DNA of 64,000 bases from Flavobacterium flabelliforme (GCF_017948675.1 NZ_JAGFBU010000005.1:212541-276540); one strand, 5' to 3'. Positions 45,101 to 54,239 are shown, numbered from the stretch's first letter. Translations and numbers: made by a program. The notes: generated from the letters alone by a model not told the origin.

Positions 45101-45946
45101 ATAAGTAAATCGATAGGTTCCAGGTCCTCTAGTATTGTAAATATTTTGTACATCAATAAAAGAATCATTCGGATCAGTATTATCAATTTCATTCGTTGTA
45201 TTTTCTGTCCACATTCCTCCAGCATCTTCTCCTTGTAATCTATCGTTTAAATTTAAATTAGTGTAGGCACTTAATTGATTAGAACATACCAATAAATCAT
45301 TAGGAATACCAGATTGCGGAGATCTAAAAACGGTAATATATACTTTTACATCTGGTGGAGCTGGACATGAACCAATGGCACTTATAGAATAGGTATATTC
45401 GTAAGTTACTCCATCACTCAAGTTTATTGCATTCAATAAATTACCGCTCAATCCAGTATTAGTAGTATTTCCAAACCAAGTACCGCCTCTTTGAGGTTCT
45501 AAAAAATTTCCATTAAAAGCTTCAAATAAATTATAGGCAGATTTAGTTGTACAAATAGAAACGTTAGGTCCTGCTACTCCTGTATATCCACCAATTGTTA
45601 CGGTTACAACAGCAGTATTATCAGCACAACCTGGTACACCACTAACTGTATAGGTGTAATTATAAATACCGCTTTTCTTTATTAGTTGTGCGTTTAAGAT
45701 TCCGGTGTTCTTATCCAGACCGCCTGATTTATTAGTATCAGTCCAGATACCACCAGTAAGAGGACTACCTCCCAAACCAGCAAAAAGATTAATTGTTTTA
45801 CTACTGGGATTGGCTATATCACATACATCACTTAGTACTCCATCATCACCAGCACATTGTGCACTTGTATTTATGGAAAACAGTAATAGAAACAAAAGTG
45901 TTAAAAAGCCATTAAATTTTGAAGAGAAAAGTAATTTTCGAGTCAT
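42149..45946 (-). CDS. Large repeat adhesin with T9SS type B C-terminal domain
   Basis: This 1265-residue cell-surface protein has a signal peptide covering residues 1-30 (ending NTSAQ). Three N-terminal modules (about 31-118, 122-207 and 208-303) contain GGxW segments. Six homologous modules of about 100 residues follow. Two Ig-like inserts (about 622-696 and 1010-1082) share the pattern FC-KEN or FC-ESE, then QYQWFDS or QYKWYNS, then TGTYF. The last 95 residues (from IIPDGFSPNGDGINDTFEIR) are the gliding-motility type CHU_C domain, which targets cargo to T9SS. Each module holds conserved cysteines. It is probably an adhesin, but the ligand is unknown. Confidence 0.93.
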   Translation of the reverse strand: MTRKLLFSSKFNGFLTLLFLLLFSINTSAQCAGDDGVLSDVCDIANPSSKTINLFAGLGGSPLTGGIWTDTNKSGGLDKNTGILNAQLIKKSGIYNYTYTVSGVPGCADNTAVVTVTIGGYTGVAGPNVSICTTKSAYNLFEAFNGNFLEPQRGGTWFGNTTNTGLSGNLLNAINLSDGVTYEYTYSISAIGSCPAPPDVKVYITVFRSPQSGIPNDLLVCSNQLSAYTNLNLNDRLQGEDAGGMWTENTTNEIDNTDPNDSFIDVQNIYNTRGPGTYRFTYTAFTDNNVCQNQTSNVDITIERLLDYTGAILTVNSSICESDIGRTLVQARISDVVNIPDGRYTITYTVSGAANSMTTTQDFVNNVLIFPIAPNNFSSVGDYTITVTNIVSANTLGICNNIIPNFSAIIKITPIPKIDNATLTLAPICQDNEAIVQFSGTSNLSDGLYDIVYNLSGSNILNGVPATIDVVGGISSFVIPAAFIGKSGTTKITISKIINTTTGCINTATLNGDLIINPRLDLPSLNITVENVCINQETEVNVTGLGNLTSVTVSYDLSGSNIAGTTLVTFPVALGKGTFSIPSSKISLSGDTTFTILSVTNAITGCMISLNKTKNFTVYALPDPTTTDLKFCESENATVAQLIPQGNQYQWFDSNTSTTPLPNTTVLNTGTYFVKEKNLTTSCESVLKPANVQVYISPEINNAVLRIDAVCPSSDVIVNFEGPSNLADGDYNILYSLTGTNTASGISDLLRITNGVGFFKIPSTIIPNSGSTTLVINRITNAVTNCFTAAILSQFFDVKPLPDALNLVVIIKDVCLGQGATIELEGLQSLNKIDLSYTITGKNTVNLQTISLDVVNGKVNFTISPTNLTTAGVSNFTISAITNSISGCTLLMNKITNFTVNDTPDISSLRFVVKDVCPNQPMIVEVSGLGLLTKVLFDYTLLSPSKSTNFQTQSLNVVGGNTNFAILGSELSTTGAYTFTLNDITNGVTNCSKTTISLSQNFNVLPIPATPIALDQAFCKENLNTVTNLVPNGLQYKWYNSATSTQSLLPTTPLVTGTYFLRELNGITGCQSNATSINVLINSVPIPILNSDGQLFCGADKPTIQNLTDNTNFTGTLTWYNSSNKVNALSNTDLLLDGVTYYGVDYNNTTKCVSLPLEVTVSLSSCNITPDGLIIPDGFSPNGDGINDTFEIRDIEYLFPNFSLEIYNRYGNVLFKGNSSKPAWDGKNSNSSFINGDAPTGVYFYIINYNKGNLSPRQGQLYLNR
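42929..45034 (-). repeat. Six tandem modules of about 100 residues in the adhesin
   Basis: Modules lie at residues about 305-412, 415-518, 522-620, 699-800, 802-902 and 903-1006. Each repeats the order: C (usually VC), a G-rich turn with NL or L, YxxxYxLSGxN or a variant, FxIP, then ITN followed by C. An Ig-like module splits them into groups of three. They are well diverged in DNA, so an ancient duplication is likely. Confidence 0.8.
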
Positions 45947-45964
45947 AATTTGTTATTATTTACT

Positions 45965-45972
45965 CAAAAATA
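45965..45972 (-). promoter_or_regulatory. Candidate -7 element TATTTTTG of the adhesin operon
   Basis: On the minus strand this is an exact TAnnTTTG match 18 bases upstream of the ATG at 45946. No TTG is seen at the expected distance. Confidence 0.45.
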
Positions 45973-46050
45973 TACTTTTTTTATTTAATTATACGTTTAA
46001 TATTACTTTTATATTAATTTTTTGTTAAAATAAAAAAATTAAATAAACAA

Positions 46051-46080
46051 AAAAAGCCTCACATTGCTGTAAGGCTTTCT
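46051..46080 (-). terminator. Intrinsic terminator of rpsA
   Basis: AAAGCCTCACA (46053-46063) pairs with TGTAAGGCTTT (46068-46078) with one mismatch around TTGC. The A-run on the left forms the U-run on the minus strand. It follows the rpsA stop at 46103. Confidence 0.8.
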
Positions 46081-46102
46081 ATATTCAAAAAATTTCAAGA
46101 AA

Positions 46103-47884
46103 TTATTTTTTCTCTGATTTTTCCATTTTAGCTTTCAATGCTGCTAATACATCATTGTTATCACCTAAAGTTGCAGCTGGTGCATTTGTAGATGAAGATG
46201 CAGAAGAAGTATTTTCAGTAGCTGTTTTCACATTTTTCTCTTCTTCTTCACGGAAGATAGCAGTGTGAGAGGCAACTACTCTTTTGAATTCTTTATTGAA
46301 TTCGATTACTTTGAAATCAGCTGAATCACCTTTTTTCAATTTCTTACCATCTTCTTTTTCAAGGTGACGAGTAGGAATGAAAGCAACGATATCATCTCCG
46401 AATTCTACAGTAGCTCCTTTGTCAACAATTTCAGAGATCTCTCCGTTGTGGATAGTTCCAACAGCGAATGAATCTTCATACTGATCCCAAGGATTAGCAG
46501 TAGTTTGTTTGTGACCTAAAGATAATTTACGTCCGTCAACATCTAATTCTAATACTACTACATCAAGTTTTTCACCAACATTTACAAATTCAGATGGGTG
46601 TTTGATTTTCTTAGTCCAAGATAAGTCAGAGATGTAAATTAATCCATCAATTCCTTCTTCTAATTCTACGAAAATACCAAAGTTTGTAAAGTTTCTAACG
46701 ATACCTGTATGTTTAGAACCTACTGGGTATTTAGAAGTAATGTCAGTCCAAGGATCTTGAGTCAATTGTTTGATACCTAATGACATTTTACGATCATCTC
46801 TATCTAAAGTTAAGATAACAGCCTCAACAACATCACCTACTTTTACGAAATCTTGAGCAGAACGTAAATGAGTAGACCATGACATTTCAGAAACGTGAAT
46901 TAAACCTTCAACACCTTCAGCAACTTCAATAAATGCACCGTAATCAGCGATTACAACTACTTTACCTTTTACTTTGTCTCCAATTGCTAATTTAGCATCA
47001 AGAGCATCCCAAGGGTGAGCGTTTAATTGTTTCAATCCTAATTGAATTCTTGTTTTCTCATCATCGAAATCAAGGATTACAACGTTTAATTTTTGATCTA
47101 ATTCAAGAACTTCAGATGGGTGGTTGATTCTTGACCAAGAAAGGTCAGTAATGTGAATCAATCCATCAACTCCACCTAAGTCAATAAAGACACCATAAGA
47201 AGTAATGTTTTTAACAACACCTTCTAATACTTGACCTTTTTGTAATTGACCGATGATTTCTTTTTTCTGAATTTCGATATCCGCTTCAATAAGCGCTTTA
47301 TGCGAAACAACAACGTTTTTGAATTCGTGGTTGATTTTCACAACTTTAAATTCCATCATTTTGTTTACGTAAACATCATAATCTCTAATTGGTTTAACAT
47401 CAATTTGAGATCCTGGTAAAAACGCTTCAATTCCGAAAACGTCAACGATCATACCACCTTTAGTTCTGCATTTTACAAAACCATTAACGATTTCTCCTGT
47501 TTCGTTAGCCGAAATAACTCTATCCCAAGATTTGATAGTACGTGCTTTTCTATGAGATAAAACTAATTGACCAGTTTTGTCTTCACGGATGTCGATTAAT
47601 ACTTCAACAGTATCACCTACTTTTAATGCTGGGTTGTAACGGAATTCGTTTAATGAAATAACACCTTCCGATTTTGCGTTGATATCAACGATAACGTCTC
47701 TATCTGTAATTCTAACAACAGTTCCATCTACCACTTCTTCTTGATCAGTAGCGATAAAAGTTTTTGAAACTAGTTCTTCGAATTCTAATAAGTTTTTCTC
47801 ATCAACAGCATCAATACCTTCTTCGAAATTGTGCCAGTTAAAATTTGCTAAAAACTCTTCTTGTGATTTTACTTGTTCAGACAT
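46103..47884 (-). CDS. rpsA: 30S ribosomal protein S1
   Basis: S1 binds mRNA and helps load it on the 30S subunit. The 593-residue protein has six S1 (OB-fold) repeats from about residue 45 to 545. The central ones are the most typical, for example GVFIDLGGVDGLIHITDLSW, GAFIEVAEGVEGLIHVSEMS and GIFVELEEGIDGLIYISDLS. A Ser/Thr/Ala-rich tail precedes a lysine-rich C terminus. A well-formed promoter lies about 120 bases upstream, leaving a long 5' leader. Confidence 0.97.
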   Translation of the reverse strand: MSEQVKSQEEFLANFNWHNFEEGIDAVDEKNLLEFEELVSKTFIATDQEEVVDGTVVRITDRDVIVDINAKSEGVISLNEFRYNPALKVGDTVEVLIDIREDKTGQLVLSHRKARTIKSWDRVISANETGEIVNGFVKCRTKGGMIVDVFGIEAFLPGSQIDVKPIRDYDVYVNKMMEFKVVKINHEFKNVVVSHKALIEADIEIQKKEIIGQLQKGQVLEGVVKNITSYGVFIDLGGVDGLIHITDLSWSRINHPSEVLELDQKLNVVILDFDDEKTRIQLGLKQLNAHPWDALDAKLAIGDKVKGKVVVIADYGAFIEVAEGVEGLIHVSEMSWSTHLRSAQDFVKVGDVVEAVILTLDRDDRKMSLGIKQLTQDPWTDITSKYPVGSKHTGIVRNFTNFGIFVELEEGIDGLIYISDLSWTKKIKHPSEFVNVGEKLDVVVLELDVDGRKLSLGHKQTTANPWDQYEDSFAVGTIHNGEISEIVDKGATVEFGDDIVAFIPTRHLEKEDGKKLKKGDSADFKVIEFNKEFKRVVASHTAIFREEEEKNVKTATENTSSASSSTNAPAATLGDNNDVLAALKAKMEKSEKK

Positions 47885-47998
47885 GCTGATTAAAAATTTG
47901 TATTCTGTATTCTCTCGAGTTTCTTAAAGCGTTAGAAAACAGCAGAAGTTGTTTGTATAATTAGTTGAACCCTAAAGGAAACTCTTATTCACCAAAAG
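47885..47998 (-). promoter_or_regulatory. Long 5' leader of rpsA
   Basis: The promoter position implies a leader of about 110 bases. It contains GAGTTTC/GAAACTC complements (47917-47923 with 47979-47985) that could close a stem. S1 often represses its own translation through such leaders, but no known leader motif is recognised here. Confidence 0.35.
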
Positions 47999-48003
47999 GT
48001 TTG

Positions 48004-48033
48004 CAAAAGTAACACTTTTATATTTATCTGCAA
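48004..48033 (-). promoter_or_regulatory. Promoter of rpsA: TTG, 19 bp, TACTTTTG
   Basis: On the minus strand TTG (complement of 48031-48033) and TACTTTTG (complement of 48004-48011) are 19 bp apart. Both boxes fit the Bacteroidota primary sigma consensus. Confidence 0.78.
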
Positions 48034-48117
48034 AATATTTAATCAATCATAATTTACAAGAAATCAAAATTTAACTCCTTGACTATCAATACTAAATATA
48101 AAAAGAATTAGAAGCGA

Positions 48118-48245
48118 ATTATCGAGGCTTTTTCAGGTCTTAAAATTCCCGCTTTTCACTGTATCTTTTTTCTAGTTTCCAGCCCTCGAAAGGCTGTAAA
48201 CAAGAAAAAAGGATGCCGTTTCAATCGGGGCTAAATCAGGTTTTA
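48118..48245. repeat. Candidate dispersed palindromic element upstream of rpsA
   Basis: A 19-base arm (48166-48184, TTTTTTCTAGTTTCCAGCC) pairs with 48192-48210 with two mismatches around CTCGAAA. The pairing continues imperfectly outward (CCCGCTTTTCACTGTATC against GGATGCCGTTTCAATCGGG). On the minus strand it reads GCCCCGATTGAAACGGCATC before the T-run, which I recall as a very common intergenic element of Flavobacterium. Open frames across it are probably not genes. The rest of 48034-48340 is AT-rich with nothing recognised. Confidence 0.65.
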
Positions 48246-48346
48246 TTATTCTATGTTTTGAAAAATTCCTCAATTAGATATTATAATAGAACGCTTCTAG
48301 GCTTCAAAAGGCTGGTTGGTTCTTGTAATACGCATCATAAAGACAT

Positions 48347-48385
48347 AAAAAAACCGATAACTACTTTAAGTTATCGGTTTTTTAA
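48347..48385 (-). terminator. Terminator of the nucleoside transporter gene
   Basis: AAAAAACCGATAACT (48348-48362) pairs perfectly with AGTTATCGGTTTTTT (48369-48383). It lies 7 bases beyond the minus-strand stop at 48390. Confidence 0.9.
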
Positions 48386-48389
48386 ATTT

Positions 48390-49766
48390 TTAATGTGTAA
48401 AACTTTCCAGCGCTTTTGGATCGTGTTTGTGTTTGAACAAAACGGCAAACGCAATGGCGATAATCAAAGCATAAATAGCAAAAGTCAACCATATCGTGTG
48501 CCAATCTTTCATGAAAATTTCTTTGCTTAATAGTCCATCAGTAGTAATTGCATTTCCTTGGCTTTTTATAAACTCTACCATTTTGGGATTAGTAGTTTCT
48601 GTCTGAAGAAAACTGGCTAAGTCTGTAGTATTAGTAAATGATTTTGTGAAAAATTTATCAATAGCCCATCCAGAGGTTAAACTACCAAAAATAGCTCCTA
48701 CTCCATTGGTCATCATCATAAATAATCCTTGAGCCGAAGAACGGTTTTTTGCATCAGTATTACTTTCTACAAATAAAGATCCTGAGATATTAAAAAAGTC
48801 AAACGCCATTCCATAAACCACACACGACATAACGATCATCCATAAACCAGTTGTCGGGTTTCCATAAGCAAATAATCCGAAACGCAATACCCAAGCCAAC
48901 ATACTGATTAACATCACTTGTTTAATTCCGAATCGTCTTAAAAAGAAAGGAATTGCCAATATAAATAAGGTCTCAGAAACCTGAGATATAGACATGATAA
49001 TTGTAGAATAAGTAACAACAAAGGAATCTGCATATTTAGGAAAATGCTTAAATTCATCCAAGAAAACATCACCATAAGCATTCGTCAACTGCAAGGCTCC
49101 TCCTAAAAACATAGAGAAAACAAAAAACAACGCCATTTTATAATCGGCAAAAAACTTAAATGATTCCAACCCTAATGTTTCCATTAGCGAAGCATTTTCT
49201 TTAGATAATTTTTGTGGTTTACATTTTGGTAATGTAAAGGAATAAATACCTAAAATAAATGCGGCTAAACCAGCAATATAAAACTGGTACTCAGTAGCTT
49301 TATTACCACTTAAATTGGTTATCCACATCGCAGCTATAAATCCTATTGTTCCCCACACTCTTATAGGAGGAAAATTACTGACAATATCTTTATTATTGAG
49401 CTTGAGTGCAGTATAAGAAATAGAATTACTTAAAGCAATCGTTGGCATATAAAAACACATAGCCAAAAGCATAATGTAAATAAAAGTCTCCGGAGTTGAA
49501 ACTTGCGGTATGTAAAATAGAACTACCCCATATAAAACATGAAGAATACCGTATAATTTCTCGGCATTGATCCATCTATCAGCCATTATTCCTGTTAAGG
49601 TTGGCATGAATAAAGAAGCAATTCCCATTGTTCCAAACACAAGGCCAAATTGTGTTCCGTCCCAATTCTTAGTACCAAACCAATAATTTGCAATTGTAAT
49701 CAACCAAGCTCCCCAAACAAAAAACTGAAGAAAACTCATTATTATCAATCTATTTTTAATTCCCAT
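48390..49766 (-). CDS. MFS nucleoside permease (NHS family, NupG-like)
   Basis: This 458-residue membrane protein has 12 predicted helices. It resembles nucleoside:H+ symporters, with the N-terminal LQFFVWGAWLITIANYWF, a PPIRVWGTIGFIAAM segment between helices 4 and 5, and a late insertion (about residues 365-420) between the last helices, which is common in flavobacterial members. It should import nucleosides for salvage. It lies 73 bases downstream of cmk, a pyrimidine nucleotide kinase, so the operon order makes metabolic sense. Confidence 0.85.
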   Translation of the reverse strand: MGIKNRLIIMSFLQFFVWGAWLITIANYWFGTKNWDGTQFGLVFGTMGIASLFMPTLTGIMADRWINAEKLYGILHVLYGVVLFYIPQVSTPETFIYIMLLAMCFYMPTIALSNSISYTALKLNNKDIVSNFPPIRVWGTIGFIAAMWITNLSGNKATEYQFYIAGLAAFILGIYSFTLPKCKPQKLSKENASLMETLGLESFKFFADYKMALFFVFSMFLGGALQLTNAYGDVFLDEFKHFPKYADSFVVTYSTIIMSISQVSETLFILAIPFFLRRFGIKQVMLISMLAWVLRFGLFAYGNPTTGLWMIVMSCVVYGMAFDFFNISGSLFVESNTDAKNRSSAQGLFMMMTNGVGAIFGSLTSGWAIDKFFTKSFTNTTDLASFLQTETTNPKMVEFIKSQGNAITTDGLLSKEIFMKDWHTIWLTFAIYALIIAIAFAVLFKHKHDPKALESFTH

Positions 49767-49839
49767 GTGATGAATTGTTTTTTATTTTAAAAAAATAACA
49801 GGGCGTAAATCTACTATTTAAAATGAAATCTACAACTAT

Positions 49840-50535
49840 TTATATCGATTTAGTGGTATCATTTACCAATTCTAAAACAACATCAAATTGCTCTTTACGA
49901 TTCAGATAGGAATTATCAATCTCTACAGCATCATTAGCCATAACCAAAGGAGAATCTTCACGATTGGTATCGATATAATCACGCTCTTCTACATTTTTTA
50001 GCACTTCTTCAAATGTCACATCATCTCCTTTTGCAACAAGTTCATCGTAACGTCTTTTTGCTCTGGTTGTTGCGCTCGATGTCATGAATATTTTAAGCTC
50101 TGCCTCAGGAAAAACTACCGTACCAATATCTCTTCCATCCATAACAATTGCTTTGTCTTTTCCCATTTCTTTTTGCTGTTCGACTAGTTTAGCACGAACC
50201 TCAGAAACTTCGGCTACTTTACTCACAAAACGAGAAACTTCTATCGTTCTGATTTCAGTTTCAACATTTACGTCATTCAAATACATTTCGGCAAAACCTA
50301 AATCAGCGTTAAATTTGAATTGTAATTTAATAGATGGTAAGCTTTTTATCAAGGATTCTTTATCGAAAAATTCAGTACTGATTAATTCATTTTGCATAGC
50401 AAAAAAAGCTACGGCACGATACATCGCTCCTGTATCTACATAAACATATCCTAAGTAATTAGCCAGTTGCTTTGCTAAAGTACTTTTTCCAGTTGATGAA
50501 AATCCATCAATAGCGATAGTGATTTTTTTATCCAA
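49840..50535 (-). CDS. cmk: Cytidylate kinase
   Basis: It phosphorylates CMP and dCMP with ATP. The 231-residue protein has the P-loop GFSSTGKS at residues 11-18, the family motif YVDTGAMYRAVAF, and VMDGRDIGTVVFPEAELKIF with the substrate-binding arginine and aspartate. ERDYIDTNREDSPL is the usual C-terminal segment. It lies 36 bases downstream of porQ, in the same direction. Confidence 0.96.
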   Translation of the reverse strand: MDKKITIAIDGFSSTGKSTLAKQLANYLGYVYVDTGAMYRAVAFFAMQNELISTEFFDKESLIKSLPSIKLQFKFNADLGFAEMYLNDVNVETEIRTIEVSRFVSKVAEVSEVRAKLVEQQKEMGKDKAIVMDGRDIGTVVFPEAELKIFMTSSATTRAKRRYDELVAKGDDVTFEEVLKNVEERDYIDTNREDSPLVMANDAVEIDNSYLNRKEQFDVVLELVNDTTKSI

Positions 50536-50571
50536 AATTTAAATTTTAAAGTTTATGTTATAAGAGAATAT

Positions 50572-51591
50572 TTATTGAAAATTAATGGTCAATCCAAAAA
50601 GACTTGTATTTCCAGCTAATGTATACTTAGAATAGGAATAATTAAATTTAAGCTTATTCAATTTAAGTCCAAATCCCAATGATACTCCAGAAAAGTTACG
50701 TTGCTCTAAAATACGCAATTCTTCGGCTCTTCTAAAATTATATCCAAGACGCAAATTAAATGTTTTTTTAGGAAAAAGTTCAATCCCCATAATTACATGA
50801 CGTAATGCGTTATTAAAAAAAGACACTTTTTCTGCTGTAACTTTTCCGTCAATTGCGGTTTCTGCTCTTTCTGGATTTGCAAAAGCAATTTTCCATTGTT
50901 GCAAATTTTCCAATGTGAGATGCCATCGAATAGGCACATTTTCTAATTCCTGAGATACACCTGCAATAATTTCCAGTGGTAGTTTTTCATTGACATCATT
51001 ATAAGTAGAAAATTGTGTTCCAATATTTCGGATAGCTAAAGCCCAATTTATGTCATTTGCTTCATCAACATACAAAGCGCCAATATCTAGTGCTCCACCA
51101 AAAGAGTGATAGGTTTCTAAATTAGAGGAAATCAATTTAGCACTCGCTCCAAGATGAATAGCTGTAAAAGGAATATTATAAGCATAACCAAAAGAAACTG
51201 CTATTTCACTTCCTGTAAATGTATTTGTAGACAGCCCATTTTCATCATACCCATCAAAACTACCATAATTTACATAATTTATACCTGCCTGAAAAGTTTG
51301 TAAATGCTGATCGTAAGTATAGGCATAAGACGCTGTACCATAAGTAACTTCCTTAAAATAGCTTCCGTAATTTAAGGCCAAATGATTATGCATTTCTGTA
51401 TTTATAGTTGCCGGATTAAACTGTGCTTGATTTACATCTTCATCATAGATGGTAATTACTTTACCGCCCAATGAAGCTTGTCTTGGCGAGGTAATCAAAT
51501 TCAAAAACTGATAAGTATACTTACCTCCTATTTGACTGTAAGAAACAGTGCAAATAAAAAGTAAAACGTATAATAAAGTTTTTTTTAGCAT
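50572..51591 (-). CDS. porQ: Type IX secretion system protein PorQ
   Basis: This 339-residue outer-membrane barrel protein has a signal peptide of 19 residues (ending VSYSQ). PorQ works with the PorV/PorU/PorZ attachment complex on cargo leaving T9SS. GGKYTYQFLNLITSPRQASL, with the DVNQAQFNPATIN segment, is characteristic. It is followed by cmk, an order I recall from other flavobacteria. A TATCTTCG -7-like box lies at 51631-51638 on the minus strand. Confidence 0.9.
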   Translation of the reverse strand: MLKKTLLYVLLFICTVSYSQIGGKYTYQFLNLITSPRQASLGGKVITIYDEDVNQAQFNPATINTEMHNHLALNYGSYFKEVTYGTASYAYTYDQHLQTFQAGINYVNYGSFDGYDENGLSTNTFTGSEIAVSFGYAYNIPFTAIHLGASAKLISSNLETYHSFGGALDIGALYVDEANDINWALAIRNIGTQFSTYNDVNEKLPLEIIAGVSQELENVPIRWHLTLENLQQWKIAFANPERAETAIDGKVTAEKVSFFNNALRHVIMGIELFPKKTFNLRLGYNFRRAEELRILEQRNFSGVSLGFGLKLNKLKFNYSYSKYTLAGNTSLFGLTINFQ

Positions 51592-51630
51592 GCTTTAAAA
51601 GGAGCATTTTAGGATAGGAAAACGCATTTG

Positions 51631-51638
51631 CGAAGATA
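51631..51638 (-). promoter_or_regulatory. Candidate -7-like element TATCTTCG of porQ
   Basis: On the minus strand TATCTTCG is one base from TAnnTTTG and 39 bases upstream of the porQ ATG. The same variant precedes recG. Confidence 0.4.
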
Positions 51639-51663
51639 AAATTATAAATCTAAACTAAATCAA

Positions 51664-51716
51664 AAAAAAACTCTAAATTCCAATCCTTAAAATTAAGTTT
51701 GGAATTTAGAGTTTGT
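51664..51716 (-). terminator. Intrinsic terminator of lon
   Basis: A perfect 16-base stem (51668-51683 with 51699-51714) encloses a 15-base loop. An A-run on the left forms the U-run on the minus strand. It begins 18 bases beyond the lon stop. Confidence 0.88.
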
Positions 51717-51734
51717 TAATTAAGATTACTTTAG

Positions 51735-54185
51735 CTATAAATCTTTAGCATTTTTTACATTCTGATCGGTTAGCGCAAACTGTAATACTTCGCTCATTTC
51801 CTTTACATAATGAAAAGTTAATCCTTCAAGATATTCTGCTTTTATTTCATCAATATCACTTTTATTTTCATGACACAAAATAATTTCTTTAATATTTGCT
51901 CTCTTAGCAGCTAAGATTTTTTCTTTAATACCACCAACAGGTAAAACCTTTCCACGTAAAGTAATTTCGCCCGTCATAGCTAAGTTTTTCTTTACTCTTT
52001 TTTGAGTAAAAAGAGAAACAAGAGATGTTAACATCGCAATTCCGGCGCTTGGTCCATCTTTTGGAGTGGCTCCCTCTGGAACATGGAGGTGAATGTTATA
52101 CTTAGCAATTTTTTCTGAATCTAGTCCTAAAAGTTTCGTATTTGCTTTGATATATTCTAGAGCAATAGTGGCCGATTCTTTCATTACATTTCCTAAATTC
52201 CCTGTAATTGTCATCGTACCTTTTCCTGGCGAAAGTAGTGATTCTATAAAAAGTATATCCCCACCAACTGAAGTCCATGCCAATCCAGTTACAACACCAG
52301 CAACATCATTACTTTCGTATTTATCCCTTCCTAATCTTGGAACTCCTAATACTTTTAAGATATCTTCATCAGTAACTTTTTTATTATACTCTTCTTCCAT
52401 TGCAAGAGATTTGGCAGCATTTCGGATCACTTGTGCAATTTTAGCTTCAAGACCACGAACACCCGATTCCCGAGTATAACCTTCAACGATTTTTTCTAAT
52501 TGTTTTTTTCCAATAGTTAAATCTTTTAAAGTCATTCCGTGCTCTTTCAGTTGTCTTGGAAACAAATGCTGACGCGCAATTTCTACTTTTTCTTCAATGG
52601 TATAACCAGACATTCTAATGATTTCCATTCTGTCTTGCAAAGCAGGCTGAATGGCTGCCATATTATTAGAAGTGGCAATAAACATTACTTTAGATAAATC
52701 ATAACCCATTTCTAGGAAATTGTCATAAAAAGAATTGTTTTGCTCGGGGTCTAAAACTTCAAGTAATGCCGATGATGGATCACCACTGTGACTATTTGAT
52801 AATTTATCGATTTCATCTAAAACAAAAACCGGATTTGATGTTCCCGCTTTTTTCAAACTTTGTATTATTCTTCCAGGCATTGCCCCAATATAAGTCTTTC
52901 TATGACCTCTAATCTCTGACTCATCCCGCAAACCACCTAGAGAAATACGAACATATTCTCTTCCTAAGGCTTCAGCAATAGAACGACCAATTGAAGTTTT
53001 ACCAACACCTGGAGGTCCTGTCAAGCAAATAATTGGTGATTTCATATCATTTCGCAGTTTTAAAACGGCCAAATGTTCAATCATTCTTTTCTTCACATCT
53101 TCTAGACCAAAATGATCTTTGTCTAGAATTTTTTGAGCTCTTTTTAAATCAAAATTATCTTTAGAAAATTCATTCCATGGCAACTCTAAAAATAATTCTA
53201 AATAATTTCTTTGAATCCCAAAATCTGGTGCCTGCGGATTCATACGACGCATTTTTGACAATTCCTTTTCAAAATGCTTTTTCGTTTTCTCATCCCATTT
53301 CTTAGACAATGACTTCTGCAACATTTCGTCCATTTCCTCATCCTGAGATACACCACCTAATTCCTCTTGGATGGTTTTCATTTGTTGGTGAAGAAAATAT
53401 TCGCGTTGTTGTTGGTCTAAATCAAAACGCACTTTAGATTGAATATCGTTTTTAAGTTCCAATTTTTGCAACTCAATATTCATATGTCTTAAAGTTTCTA
53501 GCGCCCTATCCTTAAGATGGTTTATTGCTAATAACTCTTGTTTTTCTTTAACAGACAAATTCATGTTTGAAGTAACAAAATTGATCAAAAAAGATTGACT
53601 CTCAATATTCTTGATTGCAAAAGTTGCTTCGCTAGGAATGTTAGGACTTTCTTTAATAATCTGAATTGCTAATTCTTTGACGGAGTCGAGTATTGCTATA
53701 AATTCAGTATCATTTTTCTTAGGTCTTTTTTCTGGAACTTCCTTAATTTTGGCAGTGAGATAGGGTAATTCTTCAACAACAGATTCGATTTCAAATCGTT
53801 TTTTCCCTTGAAGTATCACCGTAACATTTCCGTCAGGCATTTTTAGAACTCTCAAAATACGAGCAACTGTTCCTATTCTATGAATATCATTTTTTGTTGG
53901 GTCTTCGTCTTCCTCATTAATTTGAGCAACAACACCAATCGTTTTACCTGCTGCATTTGCATCGTTTATCAATTTAATTGATTTATCTCGTCCTGCTGTA
54001 ATTGGAATAACTACTCCAGGAAATAAAACCATATTACGCAGTGGTAAAATAGCCAACAATTCAGGTAAAGCTTCGTTATTCATTTCCTCCTCGTCTTCTG
54101 GAGTTAATAGTGGAATTAAATCTGCTTCCGAATCAAATTCTTGAAGTGACAGATTGTCAATAGTAAGTATTTTATGATTTGACAT
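51735..54185 (-). CDS. lon: ATP-dependent protease Lon
   Basis: Lon degrades misfolded and regulatory proteins in the cytoplasm. The 816-residue protein has the N-terminal LON domain (about residues 44-245) and a coiled-coil segment. An AAA+ module follows, with Walker A GPPGVGKT at 390-397 and Walker B VFVLDEID at 453-460. The C-terminal protease domain carries catalytic Ser713 in [10 protein letters not shown] and Lys756 in GGIKEKI, 43 residues apart as in E. coli. A TATATTTG box lies 46 bases upstream. No CIRCE-like element is seen. Confidence 0.97.
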   Translation of the reverse strand: MSNHKILTIDNLSLQEFDSEADLIPLLTPEDEEEMNNEALPELLAILPLRNMVLFPGVVIPITAGRDKSIKLINDANAAGKTIGVVAQINEEDEDPTKNDIHRIGTVARILRVLKMPDGNVTVILQGKKRFEIESVVEELPYLTAKIKEVPEKRPKKNDTEFIAILDSVKELAIQIIKESPNIPSEATFAIKNIESQSFLINFVTSNMNLSVKEKQELLAINHLKDRALETLRHMNIELQKLELKNDIQSKVRFDLDQQQREYFLHQQMKTIQEELGGVSQDEEMDEMLQKSLSKKWDEKTKKHFEKELSKMRRMNPQAPDFGIQRNYLELFLELPWNEFSKDNFDLKRAQKILDKDHFGLEDVKKRMIEHLAVLKLRNDMKSPIICLTGPPGVGKTSIGRSIAEALGREYVRISLGGLRDESEIRGHRKTYIGAMPGRIIQSLKKAGTSNPVFVLDEIDKLSNSHSGDPSSALLEVLDPEQNNSFYDNFLEMGYDLSKVMFIATSNNMAAIQPALQDRMEIIRMSGYTIEEKVEIARQHLFPRQLKEHGMTLKDLTIGKKQLEKIVEGYTRESGVRGLEAKIAQVIRNAAKSLAMEEEYNKKVTDEDILKVLGVPRLGRDKYESNDVAGVVTGLAWTSVGGDILFIESLLSPGKGTMTITGNLGNVMKESATIALEYIKANTKLLGLDSEKIAKYNIHLHVPEGATPKDGPSAGIAMLTSLVSLFTQKRVKKNLAMTGEITLRGKVLPVGGIKEKILAAKRANIKEIILCHENKSDIDEIKAEYLEGLTFHYVKEMSEVLQFALTDQNVKNAKDL

Positions 54186-54231
54186 ATATTGTTTTAAGTC
54201 TTTTTGTCATTAAAAAAAATCAATCTTTAAG

Positions 54232-54239
54232 CAAATATA
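54232..54239 (-). promoter_or_regulatory. Candidate -7 element TATATTTG of lon
   Basis: On the minus strand this is an exact TAnnTTTG match, giving a 5' leader of about 40 bases. No TTG is found at the usual -33 distance, so heat-shock control by another route is possible. Confidence 0.5.

Noticed and set aside
48213..48530. 105-codon plus-strand open frame
   Set aside because: It begins in the palindromic element, crosses a terminator and ends inside the transporter gene on the other strand.
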